64,000 bases of DNA from Anastrepha obliqua (lineage: Eukaryota > Arthropoda > Insecta > Diptera > Tephritidae). Shown in pieces: positions 1-10,460 of this stretch. The stretch is taken from the NCBI RefSeq assembly GCF_027943255.1, contig NC_072892.1, positions 159,218,792 to 159,282,791 on the forward strand, in the 5' to 3' direction. Numbering within the stretch: the stretch's first letter is position 1; each line of letters starts with the position of its first letter. The notes beneath the pieces are model-generated. The model was not told the origin of the DNA. It saw only the letters and a list, made by a program, of their open reading frames with translations, and searched no databases. The translations under genes were made by a program, and so were the position numbers.

Positions 1-450
1 AGAGGCACCATTTCTCATCTCCCGTGACGATTCGGTACAAAAAGCGCTGTTTATGACCGCGTGTTGCCCGAAGGCGGGCGAGATGCTGAGAAGCAATTTG
101 AAGACGACTTTCTTTGCGTTTTTCGTTAAGCTCGTGAGGCACCCAGGTTTCCAGGCTCTCAATTTTTCGGTAAATCCCATTGAATGAAGGTGATTAAGAA
201 TCGTTTTATGATCGCAGTTCATTTTTTCCGCCAATTCACGACTGGTTTAGCAACCCTTATTCTTCAAAAGCGATTTAAGACGTTCTTCATCGAATTCAGA
301 AGACCTTCCTTCCTTTGGGAAGTGTCATCGACGTCAAAGTCGCCATTTTTGAACTTTACAAACCTTTTCTGTGCTGTAGACTCGCCTATGGCACCTACTC
401 CATACACGTCGCAAATGTCCCTTTCAGCTTTTTGACCTCGATGAAAAGCA
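1..450 (-). pseudogene. mariner transposase N-terminal half, decayed
   Basis: Read on the minus strand, this resembles the DNA-binding half of a mariner (Tc1/mariner family) transposase, which binds terminal inverted repeats before excision. Visible blocks are RFVKFKNGDFDVDD near 345-305, a second helix-turn-helix block ELAEKMNCDHKTILNHL near 240-190, and RIVTGDEKW at the window edge, which holds the first catalytic Asp. The blocks lie in different frames and contain stops, so no protein is made. The rest of the element would lie left of the window. No inverted repeat is visible at the right end, so the element boundary is unknown. The family assignment is firm; the subfamily is not. Confidence 0.75.
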
Positions 451-698
451 AAGAAGAGCAGGTGTCGAAAATGTTGATTTTTGCCTCCTGGGTATTCCCT
501 TTCTATGCCTGAAAACTAATAAAAAATTAAATAAATCAAAAATACAATTAACATAATTTTTTAGATCAGAAAGAGTTCTATGGAATGCATCCTTACCAAC
601 CAACCACTGTAGGCACTTATTATGAAAATGGTCGACCTATAAAAATAACATACCGCAGACGGTTTTTTTTTTCTAGAAGTTATCATCCCGCGCTAGAC

Positions 699-880
699 AA
701 TGGCAAACTTCCGAGTGAATTTCTGCCATGAAAAAGCTCCTCATAAAAAACCATTGGCCTTTCGGAGGCGGCATAAACTTGTAGGTCCCTTCATTTGTAT
801 AAAATCATGAAGACGCACATCACAGATAAGAGGAGGAGCTCTGCCTAATACCCATCTAAGGGTATACGAGCCAATTATAC
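699..880 (+). repeat. Short dispersed repeat, copy 1 (about 180 bp, non-coding)
   Basis: This segment carries the blocks TTTCTGCCATGAAAAAGCTC, AAGACGCACATCACA, AGGAGGAGCTC and TACGAGCCAATTATA in order. The same order recurs at 14387-14572 (+) and 63131-63275 (-), with partial copies at 50139-50202 (+) and 23618-23660 (-). No reading frame or clear RNA polymerase III A/B box was seen. It could be a SINE-like or LINE 3'-end-derived repeat. The 5' boundary is estimated from where similarity to copy 2 starts. Confidence 0.7.
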
Positions 881-1005
881 ATAAAAATACATACATAAGT
901 AAGTATACAAAAATATGTACTTATATATAAGTTTCTACGAAAAGTTTCCACATGATTGAGCACGAAAATAGATTTCCAATAACAGAAATGAGCGCCATAG
1001 CCTAA

Positions 1006-2078
1006 TACGAGGGGTGCCTTTTATATGTCGGCACTAGAGAACAAAAACAAATTTTAATCGTCGAAAATCACTTTATTGTTTTGCAAAATATTCTCCATGA
1101 AGATCTATACACTTTTGCATGCGTTTGAACCAATTGTCGAAGCACTTTTGCCACTCTGAATGAGGTACCTCCAAAACATGCATTCTGAATGCCGCAACCG
1201 CTTCTTCAGGTGTCGAAAAACGTTGACCTCTCAGTTTGTTTTTTACGTACGGGAATAAAAAAAAGTCATTCGGTGCCAAGTCAGGACTATACGGCGGATG
1301 ACCCATTAATTCGATGTTTTGGGTGCTCAAAAATGCAGTTGTTTGAGCCGATGTGTGAGAGCTCGCATTGTCCTGGTGAAGAGTGATCCGTCTTTGGCGA
1401 TTGGTTTTCCTAATTTCTTGGAAGACAACTGGCAAACAAATGGTTGTGTACCACTCAGAATTTACTGTTCTGCGTTGTTCTAGTGGTACGGTTGCGACAT
1501 GTCCAGTTTTTCCGAAAAACCAGGCGACCATTTGCTTGGAAGTGCTTCGTGCGCGAACAACTTTTGTTGGATTTGGCTCATCTTGAAACACCCATACAGT
1601 CGACTGCTGTTTACTTTCGGGCTCATACGCGTAAATCCATGATTCATCACCTGTCACGATGTCATAGACGTGTTTCGAAGCCCCGCGATCGTATTTTTTG
1701 AGCATTTCCTTCGACCAATCGACACGAGCTTTTTTTTGAGCGATTGACAAATTGTGTGGGATCCAACGCGAACAAACACTGGTCCTTGATGGAGCTTCAT
1801 CGCCAAAAATGAATTAAGTTCATCCATGCAATGTTTTTGAGTTAATCCATGTCGAAAGTTGTAAAAAATAATCGCACGAAAATGTTCACGATTTAATTCC
1901 ATTTTTGGACCGAGATGAATCTTTTAAGTTACTGTAAACAACACAAATAGCGCTGGTATTTCAAAACGTTCTGTGTACGTAAAAGCCAAAAAATGTCAAA
2001 CTTTGCGATATATCTGTCAGTTGCCAGATTGCAACACCAGGGTTGCCAAATCCCGAAATATAAAAGTCACCCCTCGTA
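1006..2078 (-). mobile_element. mariner element, internally deleted, with TA target duplication
   Basis: Both ends show imperfect inverted repeats: the left reads CGAGGGGTGCCTTTTATATG from 1008, and the right, in reverse complement, reads CGAGGGGTGACTTTTATATT ending at 2076. Each is flanked by TA (1006-1007 and 2077-2078), the target duplication of Tc1/mariner elements. The element is about 1.07 kb, whereas autonomous mariners are about 1.3 kb. The missing part is in the middle of the transposase DNA-binding half. It is transcribed toward lower coordinates. Confidence 0.9.
1073..1902 (-). pseudogene. mariner DD34D transposase, catalytic half intact
   Basis: Cut-and-paste transposase. The frame 1750-1073 gives 225 residues with the whole catalytic core: Asp35 in VTGDESWIY, Asp127 in LHQDNASSH and Asp162 in LAPNDFFLF, the last two 34 residues apart (DD34D signature). 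Upstream, MELNREHFRAIIFYNFRHG at 1902 is the family's first residues. About 75-80 residues of the helix-turn-helix region are missing and the frame shifts near 1803, so the DNA-binding and catalytic parts no longer form one protein. The 225-residue frame itself has no stop, which suggests a fairly recent copy. An internal Met at 1750 is unlikely to be a real start. Confidence 0.85.
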
Positions 2079-2731
2079 TACTCAATTTTGATATGAATTT
2101 ACAGTATTGTGCAAAACATAAGAAGCAAAACATATTTCTTGACTGCCGGAGAAGGTTTATTAGTAGTATTATTGAAAAAAAGAAGGACGAATGCCGTTTC
2201 CATTTATTATTTTCACTTCTATCAACTCTGCCCATTTTTGCTCTGGTTAGCAATTAAACGGCAGTCTATCCTTCTAACCAGATATTGAAAAATAACGTTT
2301 TCATTCATCCACCAATCAAGGAATAAATTCTGATCAAGCACTTCATCAGATAATGACACAGGTCCGTTTAATTAATGATATGGGAGTGAGGAGAAGTGGA
2401 GGATTTAATTGGAAATCTGTATTTTCTTTAAACTCCATTCAACTCTAATGGTTCTAGTAAATACGAAAGTAGACATTTAAAAGACAAAGTGCTTGGTTAC
2501 TCACCAGGTAAATGAAACTTGTACTCATCTCTTAACTTCTGGATATGCCTTCAGGTTATTTTTCTCCTAATATTCATCATCTAATCGTAGGTGTAAGAGG
2601 CAATTCAGTCGATAGCGGCCGATAAACTATATTAATAGTAGTGAATTAAACTTTTTTCCGACTTGCTAGTTGACTGTGAGCAGAAGCAACCCTAAAATCA
2701 AGTTCAGAAATGGAACTGGACTATAAGTTGT
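2079..2731. other. No feature recognised
   Basis: AT-rich intergenic stretch. Short open frames on both strands near 2000-2257 have no recognisable motif and overlap the mariner end. I see no gene or repeat here. Confidence 0.5.
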
Positions 2732-4002
2732 TAGGTGCGCAACTAAGCTCTCGCTGTTTTTTTGATGAAAATACAACTTTATTCTGAAAAAATGGTTACA
2801 AGTAAATCACTGAAAGTATTACCCATCGCTGGCTACTATTTTCCCCCATCTTTCTGTTAGATCTCGTGTACCGTTGCGGTAAAATTGTTCATCTTTTGAG
2901 GCTATCCACGGATCAAGCCATTTTTTGATGTCTTCATATGAATGGAACTGCTGGTCAGCTAGACCATGTGCCATCGATCGGAACAGGTGATAATCGGACG
3001 GCGCAATATCTGGAGAATATGGCGGGTGGGGTAGGATTTCCCATTTCAGTGTTTCTAGGTAGGTTTTAACAGGTTTGTCAACGTGAGGCCGAGCGTTGTC
3101 ATGCTTATCCGCGTATTGCGGCCACTTCTCGCGCAGTACTCGGCTCAATCGCATCAATTGAAGTCGATACCGATCCCCAGTGCTGGTTTCACTTGGTTTT
3201 AATACTTCATAATAAATAACACCAACTTGGTCCCACTAAATACATAGCATAACCTTCGCAGCGTGAAAAATCGGACGAGGCGACGGCGTAGAAGTATGAC
3301 CGGGAAGTCCCCATGACTTTCTTGTCTTTGGATTGCTGTTATGAATCTATTTTTCATCACCCGTCATGATGCGATGAAGAAAACCCTTCCTTTTTTGCTG
3401 CTGGATCAGTTGTTCACAGGCGAAAAAACTACGTTCAACATCCTTTGGTTTTAACTCATAAGGAACCCAAGTCCCCTGTTTCTGAATCATTCCCAAAGCA
3501 TGCAATCGCTTGGAAATGTATTGGCGGGTAACTCCTGATACTGAAGCAAGCTCTTCTTGCATTTGACACGTTTCCTCATTGAGCAATGCCCTCATTTCTG
3601 CGTCTTCGAAGGTTTTTGGACTTCGTTCACGCGGACGTTCGTCAACATTAAAATCACCGTCTTTGAAGCGACGGAACCAATCTCTGCACGTTTGTGGTGT
3701 TTCACTTAAAGCAGCATCTCCAAAAACTTTTTGTAGCTCTCGATGCGCTTCAGCCGCCGTTTTTTTTCGAATGAAAGAGGAAAATCAACACTTCCCGCAA
3801 ATGACGATTATTCGGCACAAAATCAGATATTTTCACAAAACCAAAAGTATATGTTACCTAAACAAAATCACTAAGGTGTCGCAGCAGTTTGTTTACCATA
3901 TGTCTAAGCTTGGTTTATGACATTTAGGTTATGTTAGAATCGACTAGCACACACTACTGGCGGCATCTATTGACAAACAGCGAGAACTTAGTTGCGCACC
4001 TT
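2732..4002 (-). mobile_element. mariner element, mellifera-like, nearly full length
   Basis: The ends form an inverted repeat: left GGTGCGCAACTAAGCTCTCG from 2734, and right in reverse complement GGTGCGCAACTAAGTTCTCG ending at 4000 (one mismatch in 20). The left flank is TA (2732-2733); the right flank is TT (4001-4002), read as a decayed TA. At about 1.27 kb it is the usual size for the family. It directly abuts LINE sequence beginning at 4004, so it probably inserted into that LINE. Confidence 0.9.
2819..3850 (-). pseudogene. mariner transposase, mellifera-like, few disablements
   Basis: The minus strand reads through almost the whole transposase. The N-terminus is FVPNNRHLREVLIFLFHSKK near 3820, then GDFNVDE, a second helix-turn-helix (SGVTRQYISKRLHALGMIQK), MTGDEK with the first catalytic Asp near 3350, HDNARPH with the second near 3095, and APSDYHLF with the third near 3005. 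It ends at VASDG near 2820. I count a frameshift in the A-run near 3775, stops just after GDEK, and at least one more near 3238. Everything else aligns collinearly with the family, so it died recently. Confidence 0.85.
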
Positions 4003-4003
4003 G

Positions 4004-4770
4004 CATTGATACACAGATGGCTCGCAGGCAACAGAAGACATAAGCGCTGGAATATATGTCGCCAGAACCAAGCATTCTTTGCCGATGGGTAGTTTTCCAA
4101 CCATCTTACAAGCGGAGGTGTATGCCTTCTGTCTATGTGTAACCCTCCGAATGAGCGAGTTGGCTTTGTCATTCTGTGAGATTAAATCCCTATTGATCTT
4201 TGAGTGTATCGAGAAACTGGTAGGTACGCATCCGGATAATTTGGGTACCAAGACACCGGAATATGACTGGGAACGAAGTAGCAGACGCATTGGTAAGAGA
4301 GACTCCGGTCTCGTCATTAATAGGACCAGAGCCCTTCTGTGCTATGGATCAACACACCATCGAGGAGAAGCTTATGAGTGAAGAGCTAAGGTTGAGGTAG
4401 GCTAGCTGCAACCAAACTGTGGGGCTACGCCAGGCAATATCCTTACCGGTGGATACAACCAAAAGAAATTTAAACAACTTATGGCTCACCCCAGGATAAA
4501 CTGAAAGTGCTCATTTGCATTCCAATAGGCCACTACAGACGGCGTAGTCATCTGCACATTATCGGGATATGGTACCACTGACTCTTGTCGTTTCTGTGAT
4601 CAATCGCAGAAGACTCCAATCTACCTTCTACTTGAATGCAGTTCTATAGCGCGGAGAAGGTTGAGACATCTCGGCTTTTTGCAGCTGGAAGAAGGGCACA
4701 TACGCTCAGTCCAAGCCAACTTTTTCTTAAGTTTAATAAGCGAACTGGATCTGAATGAGGTATTGTTATA
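4004..4770 (+). pseudogene. LINE fragment: RNase H domain and C-terminal zinc-knuckle (I/R1/LOA type)
   Basis: The 3' part of a non-LTR retrotransposon. YTDGSQATEDISAGIYVA opens an RNase H domain (first catalytic Asp), LQAEVYAFCLCV supplies the catalytic Glu, and in another frame WVPRHRNMTGNEVADALV is its C-terminal motif. A zinc-knuckle-like tail follows (CRFCDQS... LECSSIARRR) near 4575-4680. The part carrying the middle Asp (SDSQ) is missing and there are many stops. The 5' side is cut by the mariner ending at 4000. The same family occurs on the minus strand at 50585-51330. Confidence 0.75.
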
Positions 4771-5995
4771 AGTAGAGGGCACAAAAAACATGAGGTCGAA
4801 GTGGAAACCTCCAATGCATCAAAATCTAATAGCCTTAGGCATAACGTTGCTTACTGTATGCACACCACTGTACCTACATACATATATACCATATTTTTGC
4901 TTCACAAGAGACAAATGTTGGTTCTTTGCCTACAATAATCGACCGCAACCAATTAACGACTACTGTACTTCGATGGCCTAAAACATATGTAAATACATAC
5001 ATATAAATATGCAAATGTATATGTGCATAGGTATACTTGTAACTGAATATTCTATTGCCGATGTATTGATTAATGTCCACATTATACAGCCGATACACCA
5101 CCGTTGTATTGGCCACTAAAGGTGGCAGAAGAAGGCATGGCCGTGCCACAACCCATTCGCTGCGCTCGATATGCATGAGAAGAAAGACAACCCTAAACCA
5201 AACCCAACAACAATTTACTCATAACATTCGAGAATTGGTATGTAGGCAAGGGCCATCGTTCTGTGGCGCGAGCCTTCAAATTAGTGATACATAAATTATG
5301 GCTTACAAAATGACATCTACGCAGGGTGGGCTGTTTGCGTAACTTGTAGTCACTGCTTATGCGCTATGTGTATGAGTGTATGTGCACAAATAAAAATATT
5401 TACGAGATAATCATAGATATATTAATTTCTTTTGCTACTAAGCAGTGATAGTACACACACACATGTACATATGTCTGTATGTAGGCAATTAAAAATCAAT
5501 ATACGAGCTCCCTAATTTAATGGTGAATCGAATGCGTTGCCTCATAATTTTTTTTTTCATTTGGTATTTACAAAATTTGGTCTTTTACTGTGATTGCATC
5601 AAATTGAAATTAAATTTAATATGCACCCAAAAAATAGCTGTTCAATTCTAATTTACTAATAGTAACTGGAGGAATTTTATATGCAGAGAAGGAGGGTCAC
5701 AACACTGCTTTAATATTCAAACACCCAAATCGAGTGGGAAGAGGCTTTTATATCTGGTTTACGGATATTTCTATCCCCATATTGGCTCATATGTTTGAGT
5801 GTATTTTTATGTTGGTTCACCAACACTACACCGCTTTCAGGTTGGGTATGTGTGCGTAAAATTACTAAAGCCATCCATAATCTGAGACGCTAATTAGCTT
5901 ATATTTATGTTAGTGTTACTCATCCATATATTTTATGGTAAACTATACCTACATAAATAAAGTCAGGGTAACAGTTTAAGATTTTTTTTAAATAG
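4771..5995. other. Intergenic, microsatellite-rich
   Basis: AT-rich DNA with CATA/TACA-type simple repeats (about 4860-5040 and 5450-5480). Small frames at 4790-5294 have no motif or conserved codon pattern. I see no gene. Confidence 0.5.
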
Positions 5996-5997
5996 TA

Positions 5998-7228
5998 TGG
6001 AGGTTGAATTAGTTTTAAAGGTGACACACAGATGGCGCTATTTATCACTTTATCGCGTTGGCAATACTGAATATATATTCATGACAAAGCCTCATCCCTA
6101 GGCTTTGTTTATCAGTATCTGTCATTTCGCTGAAGTATAAACAACGCAGTGTTTTCGTGCTCCGAGTATGTCAACTTTCGTGCCGTCGAAACGCAATTTG
6201 CGGGAAGCTTTGCTTTTCTGCTTCAATTTGAAAGAAAATACAGCCCAAGCCCGTGAATTGCTGCAGGAGGCCTACCCAGACCATACTCCGTCGATTTCAA
6301 CATGTGAGTACTGGTTTCGACGATTCAAAAGTGGTGATTTTCACACCGAAGACAAGGAGCGTCTTGGCCAGCCCAAAAAGTTCGAGGACGCGGAATTGGG
6401 GAAATTGGTAAACGAGGACTCGTGCCAAACCCAAGAAGAGCTTGCTGAATCATTGGGCGTTGATAAATCAACCATTTGCAAGCGTCTAAAAGCGATGGGA
6501 ATGATCCAAAAGCAAGGACATTGGGTCCCGTACGAGTTGAAGCTGCGCGACGTCGAAAGGCGATTTTTTACGTGCGAATTGCTGATCGACCGACAAAATC
6601 GGAAGGGTTTTTTGCATCGGGTGGTGACTGGCGACGAAAAATGGATCCACTACGATAACCCAAAACGCAAAAAATCATGGGGTTTGCCCGGCCACGCATC
6701 AACGTCGACGGCCAAGCAGAATATTCAAGGCAAGAAAATCGTGCTCTGCATTTGGTGGGATCAGGTCGGCGTCGTATATTTTGAGCTGCTCCAACCGGGC
6801 GAAACAATCACGGGGGATCGTTACCGACTGCAATTGATGCGTTTAAGCCGGGCATTGAAAGAAAAACGGCCGGAAACGGTAAAAAGGCACGACAAATAAT
6901 ACCTTGGAACGCTTGACTGGGAAGTGTTACTCCACCCGCCGTATAGTCCAGACATAGCTCCCTCCGATTATCATTTGTTCCGTCATATGAGTCTCGATTT
7001 GGCGGACCAGCGGTTCTCCTTGTACGAGGCTACCAAAATATGGGTTGAGTCATGGATAGCCAAGCAGCGGCCAGAATTTTGGAGAAACGGCATCCGGAAG
7101 TTGCCCGAAAGATGGGCGAAAGTTGTAGCTAGCGATGGCCAATACTTCGAATAAAATATTTTGTACCGTTTTTTCACAATAAAGCCCCAAATCTTCGAAA
7201 AAAACCTTTAAAACTAATTCAACCTCCA
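5998..7228 (+). mobile_element. mariner element with perfect 25-bp terminal inverted repeats
   Basis: Positions 5998-6022 and the reverse complement of 7204-7228 are identical over 25 bp, beginning TGGAGGTTGAATTAGTTTTA. The left flank is TA (5996-5997); the right flank reads AT, so the target duplication is not clean. The total of 1,231 bp is slightly shorter than a full element because of a deletion in the transposase gene near 6895. Confidence 0.9.
6168..7154 (+). pseudogene. mariner transposase: intact 243-residue N-terminal frame, deletion in the catalytic core
   Basis: The frame from ATG 6168 runs 243 codons to a stop at 6899. It contains the first helix-turn-helix (residues about 10-55, with WFRRFKSGDF), the second (about 85-112, ESLGVDKSTICKRLKAMG), WVPYEL, and the first catalytic Asp156 in VTGDEKWIHYD. 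A deletion after RHDK removes the block with the second Asp (normally HDNARPH). The remainder, HPPYSPDIAPSDYHLF with the third Asp to VASDGQYFE, follows at 6924-7154. The element cannot catalyse transposition, but its DNA-binding portion is uninterrupted and sits between perfect inverted repeats. The start fits the family N-terminus (MSTFVPS). Confidence 0.9.
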
Positions 7229-7514
7229 ATATTATTTTTACTAAACCTTTTTTTGCATTTTAAAGCATAAACCTGCCTAAGCTGTTATTAATTCCTATGC
7301 CTAAGATTTCTTCTCATTTTCACGTTTCAAACTGCAATTTCGATGCAATTAATGATGCCATTTTTTACTTGACTGGGATGCGTTGATTATTGAGGTCGAA
7401 GTATCTGAATGCTTTGATATTTTTAAACTGAAAATAAATGAAATTTTTATAAATAATATAGCACTAAAACCTAAAAGTAGATATAAGTTCTATGGTATAC
7501 TTAAAGTCTCGAAC

Positions 7515-8600
7515 GACTGGTGGAAATGCGCATACGTCAGAAGTCGCTGAAGGCTCACCCTCTGACTCCATTTCAGCATGCCTTTGAAAGTGGAAAATCC
7601 TGCGAGTCGGCACTGCAAAACCTTGTTGCTAGATTAGAGCAGGCCATTGACAGGAGTGACTACGCTATGGGCACTTTTTAGGCATAGAGGGGGCTTTTGA
7701 TAATGCCACTTTCGACAGCATGTGCAGCTCTGCCAGTAGGCACGGCGTAGACCGGGCGCTAGTGAATTGGATTTGTTCAATGCTGGCCAAAAGAATCGTC
7801 TCGGTCCGAGCAGAGGAAAAACTGCTGGTGTCATCCGGGGTTAATAGAGGTTGCCCCCAAGGCGGTATGCTGTCTCCATTGCTCTGGTGCATGGTAATTG
7901 ATCCTCTGTTCACCACCTTAAACGACTCGGGAGTCTACGCACAAACATATGCAGACGATGTTGCCTGTTTGGTAACAGGGCCTTCGCCTATGAACATATG
8001 CAGGAAAGTACAGAAAACTCTGGATATGATTGCCACTTGGTGCTGTGCGAATGGGCTATCGGCAAATCCCACCAAGACTGGTATTGTTCTCTTCACCAGA
8101 AGGAGGACGCTTGATGGACTCGTTCTGCCTAAGCTAAAGAAGTCACAATGCAGCTATCCAAGGAAATTTAATATCTTTGAGTAATCCTCGATAGTAAGTC
8201 CCTATGGAAATCACACGTTGAAACAAAGACACCCAAAGCACTGACAGCCTTCTTGCAGTGCAAGGGGATTTTTGGAAAAACATTAGGTCTTTCTCCTAGC
8301 AAGGTCCTATGGGTCTACACGGCTATGATAAGACCAATTATCACCTATGCATCAGCGGTCTAGATAAGTAGACTCTCTCTCGTGGGAGTCAGGAGGACCT
8401 TATCGAGCCTACAACGCACTGTGGCCATCTGTTGCGTCGGAGCTTTTCCGAATACTTCAGGCCCGGCATTAGATGCTCTGATGAGTCTACCACCACTTGA
8501 TGTTTTCATCCAAGGAGAGGCCTTGAAGGTCATCTGCAGGTTGAAACACGGTACGGCCCCTGTGCGGCACGGGACAAGAGAGTAGGCACAGACTTCGATC
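7515..8600 (+). pseudogene. LINE reverse transcriptase domain
   Basis: Reverse transcriptase that would copy the element RNA at a nicked target. In order: FQHAFESGKSCESALQNLVA, IEGAFDNATFDSMCSS (a core RT motif), VSSGVNRGCPQGGMLSPLLW, and the catalytic QTYADDVACLV near 7946-7980, followed by the thumb region (CCANGLSANPTKTGIVLF). Stops occur at 7678 and 8182, and the frame shifts in the thumb (8160-8400). The block RTLSSLQRTVAICCVGAFPN at 8395-8455 is the RT/connection part. A 154-codon open stretch (7720-8184) holds the active site. Not functional as a whole. Confidence 0.85.
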
Positions 8601-8689
8601 CAACGGTCGTTGTCATGCCCCTTGACTCCATGCCATCAAGAGTCGTGCTTGAGAACAGATACAGTGTGTTTAAACTCAGAAAATGAACC

Positions 8690-9455
8690 CGGCAAACCCT
8701 GTTTTCGCATTTGCACGGATGGTTCCAGAACCGAGCACGGCTCCGGGGTCTACATGGAACCCAGCAGTTCAAGAAGCGATGAACTTTGTTGTGGAAAACC
8801 GATGGAAAAGCAGATTTATATGTGCCTGCAGCGACAGCCAAGCTGCGCCCATGGCCTTAGACAGCCGCCCAACCACATCAGTGGTAGTCGAGTACTGTAA
8901 ATCTAGGCTGAACTATGTCGGTAGACATAACAGCCTGATGCTGACATTGGTCACGGAATAGGTGGGTATCGTAGGAAACGAGACCTCTGACTCCTTAGCT
9001 AAGATGGGTTCTGAGGCCAACTTCTTTGGCTCGCTTCTGCGGCCATCAAAGCCATGATTAGCAAATGGATTATTACAACCCACAAGCGAGCTTGGCAGGC
9101 TGAGAGAGGCTGCAGATGTACTAAACTGATGTTACCTGTCATGTCCGATCGACTGTCGCAAACCCTCCTGTCATTAAGCAGAAGGGAGTGCAGACAGCTG
9201 GTTGGACTGAGGACGGGCCACTTTCTGTGGGCGAAGCACATGGAAAGGGTGGGCATCTCGGACAGTGTACTCTGCCCAGCTTATGAAGAGGAGGATGAGA
9301 CGGCGGACAACTTCCTGTTCGTGTGCCCCGCCTTCGCTCAAATCAGGTTTGAGGTCTTTAGCACTGATGTGTTAAGAAGCGACCACCTTGGCTCCTTGGC
9401 ACCACAAGATCTACTCAGATTTCTTTGGAGATCGGTTAGAGTTAAAGAAAATTAG
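8690..9455 (+). pseudogene. LINE RNase H domain and zinc-knuckle tail
   Basis: ICTDGSRTEHGSGV gives the first RNase H Asp; EAMNFVVENRW follows after a small deletion that removes the Glu-bearing block; CACSDSQAA supplies the next Asp; NETSDSLAKMGSEA is the C-terminal motif. The last open stretch, 9054-9455, is 133 codons and ends with a Cys/His-rich knuckle (CPAYEEEDETADNFLFVCPA) and LLRFLW. Frameshifts occur near 8750 and 9040, and a stop near 8960. This arrangement (RT, RNase H, CCHC-like tail) is typical of I/R1/LOA-type LINEs. Confidence 0.8.
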
Positions 9456-9507
9456 AAGGGAATCCAAGTGTAGTACAATAGAATTAATGTCTGAGCGCTG
9501 CACTTGC

Positions 9508-10439
9508 TAAAGGGTGTTTTTTTAGAGGTTAAGTTTGCAAGTTGGCACTACATTTTTCGTAGATGGTCTTTTTGACAGCTGTCACTTGATTTATGCTCAG
9601 TTTGGTTTGCCATTTCATAATGAATAGACTTACACCTGAACAACGTTTGCAAATCGTGCAAATTTATTACGAAAATAATGGTTCGGTTCGCGCGACGCAT
9701 CGAAGAAAATTTTGTTCAGCGATGAAGCTCACTTTTGGTTGAATGGGTATGTCAATAAGCAAAATTGTCGCATTTGGAGTGAACATAATCCACAAGCCAT
9801 TGCTGAGACGCCGTTACATCCTCAAAAAGTCACTGTTTGGTGTGCTCTATGGGCAGAGGGAATCATTGGTCCATATTTCTTTAAAAATGAAGCCGGCCAT
9901 AATGTTACAGTCAATGGAGAGCGCTATAGAGCCATGATTAATGACTTTTTCGTGCCTGAATTGGACGATGTTGATGTGGACGACCTTTGGTTCCAACAAG
10001 ACGGCGCTACATGCCATACAGCCAACGCAACAATCGATTTATTGAAGGAAACTTTTGGTGAGCGCATTATCTCGCGCCGTGGACCTGTGGCGTGGCCTCC
10101 AAGATCGTGCGATATAACACCGCTGGACTATTTCTTGTGGTGCTATGTGAAGTCGCTTGTCTACGCAGATAAGCCCGAGACGATTGACGTCTTGGAAGAG
10201 AATATTCGGCGCGTTATTGCTGACATACGGCCCCAATTGCTGCAAAAAGTGGTCGAAAATTGGGCCTCTCGGCTGGAATTTGTTCGAGCCAGCCGCGGCG
10301 GCCACTTGCCCGAAATCATTTTTAAAACATAATGGCAAACCCTTATCTTTATAATAAAACTAAATTCTAGGCCATAACATTAAATTATATAAGTTTTATT
10401 TCATCTTGAAAACCTAACCTCTAAAAAAAACACCCTTTA
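9508..10439 (+). mobile_element. DD41D (rosa-type) mariner element, 928 bp, inserted in a LINE tail
   Basis: Inverted ends AAGGGTGTTTTTTTAGAGGT (from 9510) and, in reverse complement from 10437, AAGGGTGTTTTTTTTAGAGG. TA is present on both sides (9508-9509, 10438-10439). The host LINE reads CTTGC-TA before and TA-GTT after, exactly the pre-insertion sequence seen in the paralogous LINE copy near 51530. Full-length elements of this type are about 1.3 kb, so roughly 0.4 kb is missing from the N-terminal coding part. Confidence 0.93.
9620..10332 (+). pseudogene. DD41D transposase with intact catalytic domain
   Basis: MNRLTPEQRLQIVQIYYEN at 9620 is the first helix-turn-helix of the family; it is joined by a deletion to KILFSDEAHFWLNG near 9707. 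The frame 9712-10332 (206 codons) has no stop and holds Asp4 (FSDEAHFW), Asp97 (WFQQDGATCHT) and Asp139 (ITPLDYFLW), with 41 residues between the last two, which defines DD41D. It ends with LEFVRASRGGHLPEIIFKT. The DNA-binding half is lost and the junction is out of frame with the start, so it is not autonomous. Absence of stops in the catalytic part points to a recent insertion. Confidence 0.88.
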
Positions 10440-10460
10440 GTTTTCCTAAAAAAAAAAGAT

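Larger units (their letters stand above)
7503..10460 (+). mobile_element. Non-LTR retrotransposon (I/R1/LOA type), 5'-truncated, split by a DD41D element
   Basis: The element begins inside the reverse-transcriptase domain at about 7503 and ends in an A-rich tail at about 10449-10460. The DNA transposon at 9510-10437 lies inside the 3' untranslated region. The related copy ending at 51505 (minus) reads continuously CTTGCTAGTTGCCCGACAAA at this point, which proves the tail was once joined. Related copies: 40630-41330 (-), 51505-52826 (-), 56143-57850 (-). Confidence 0.85.
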
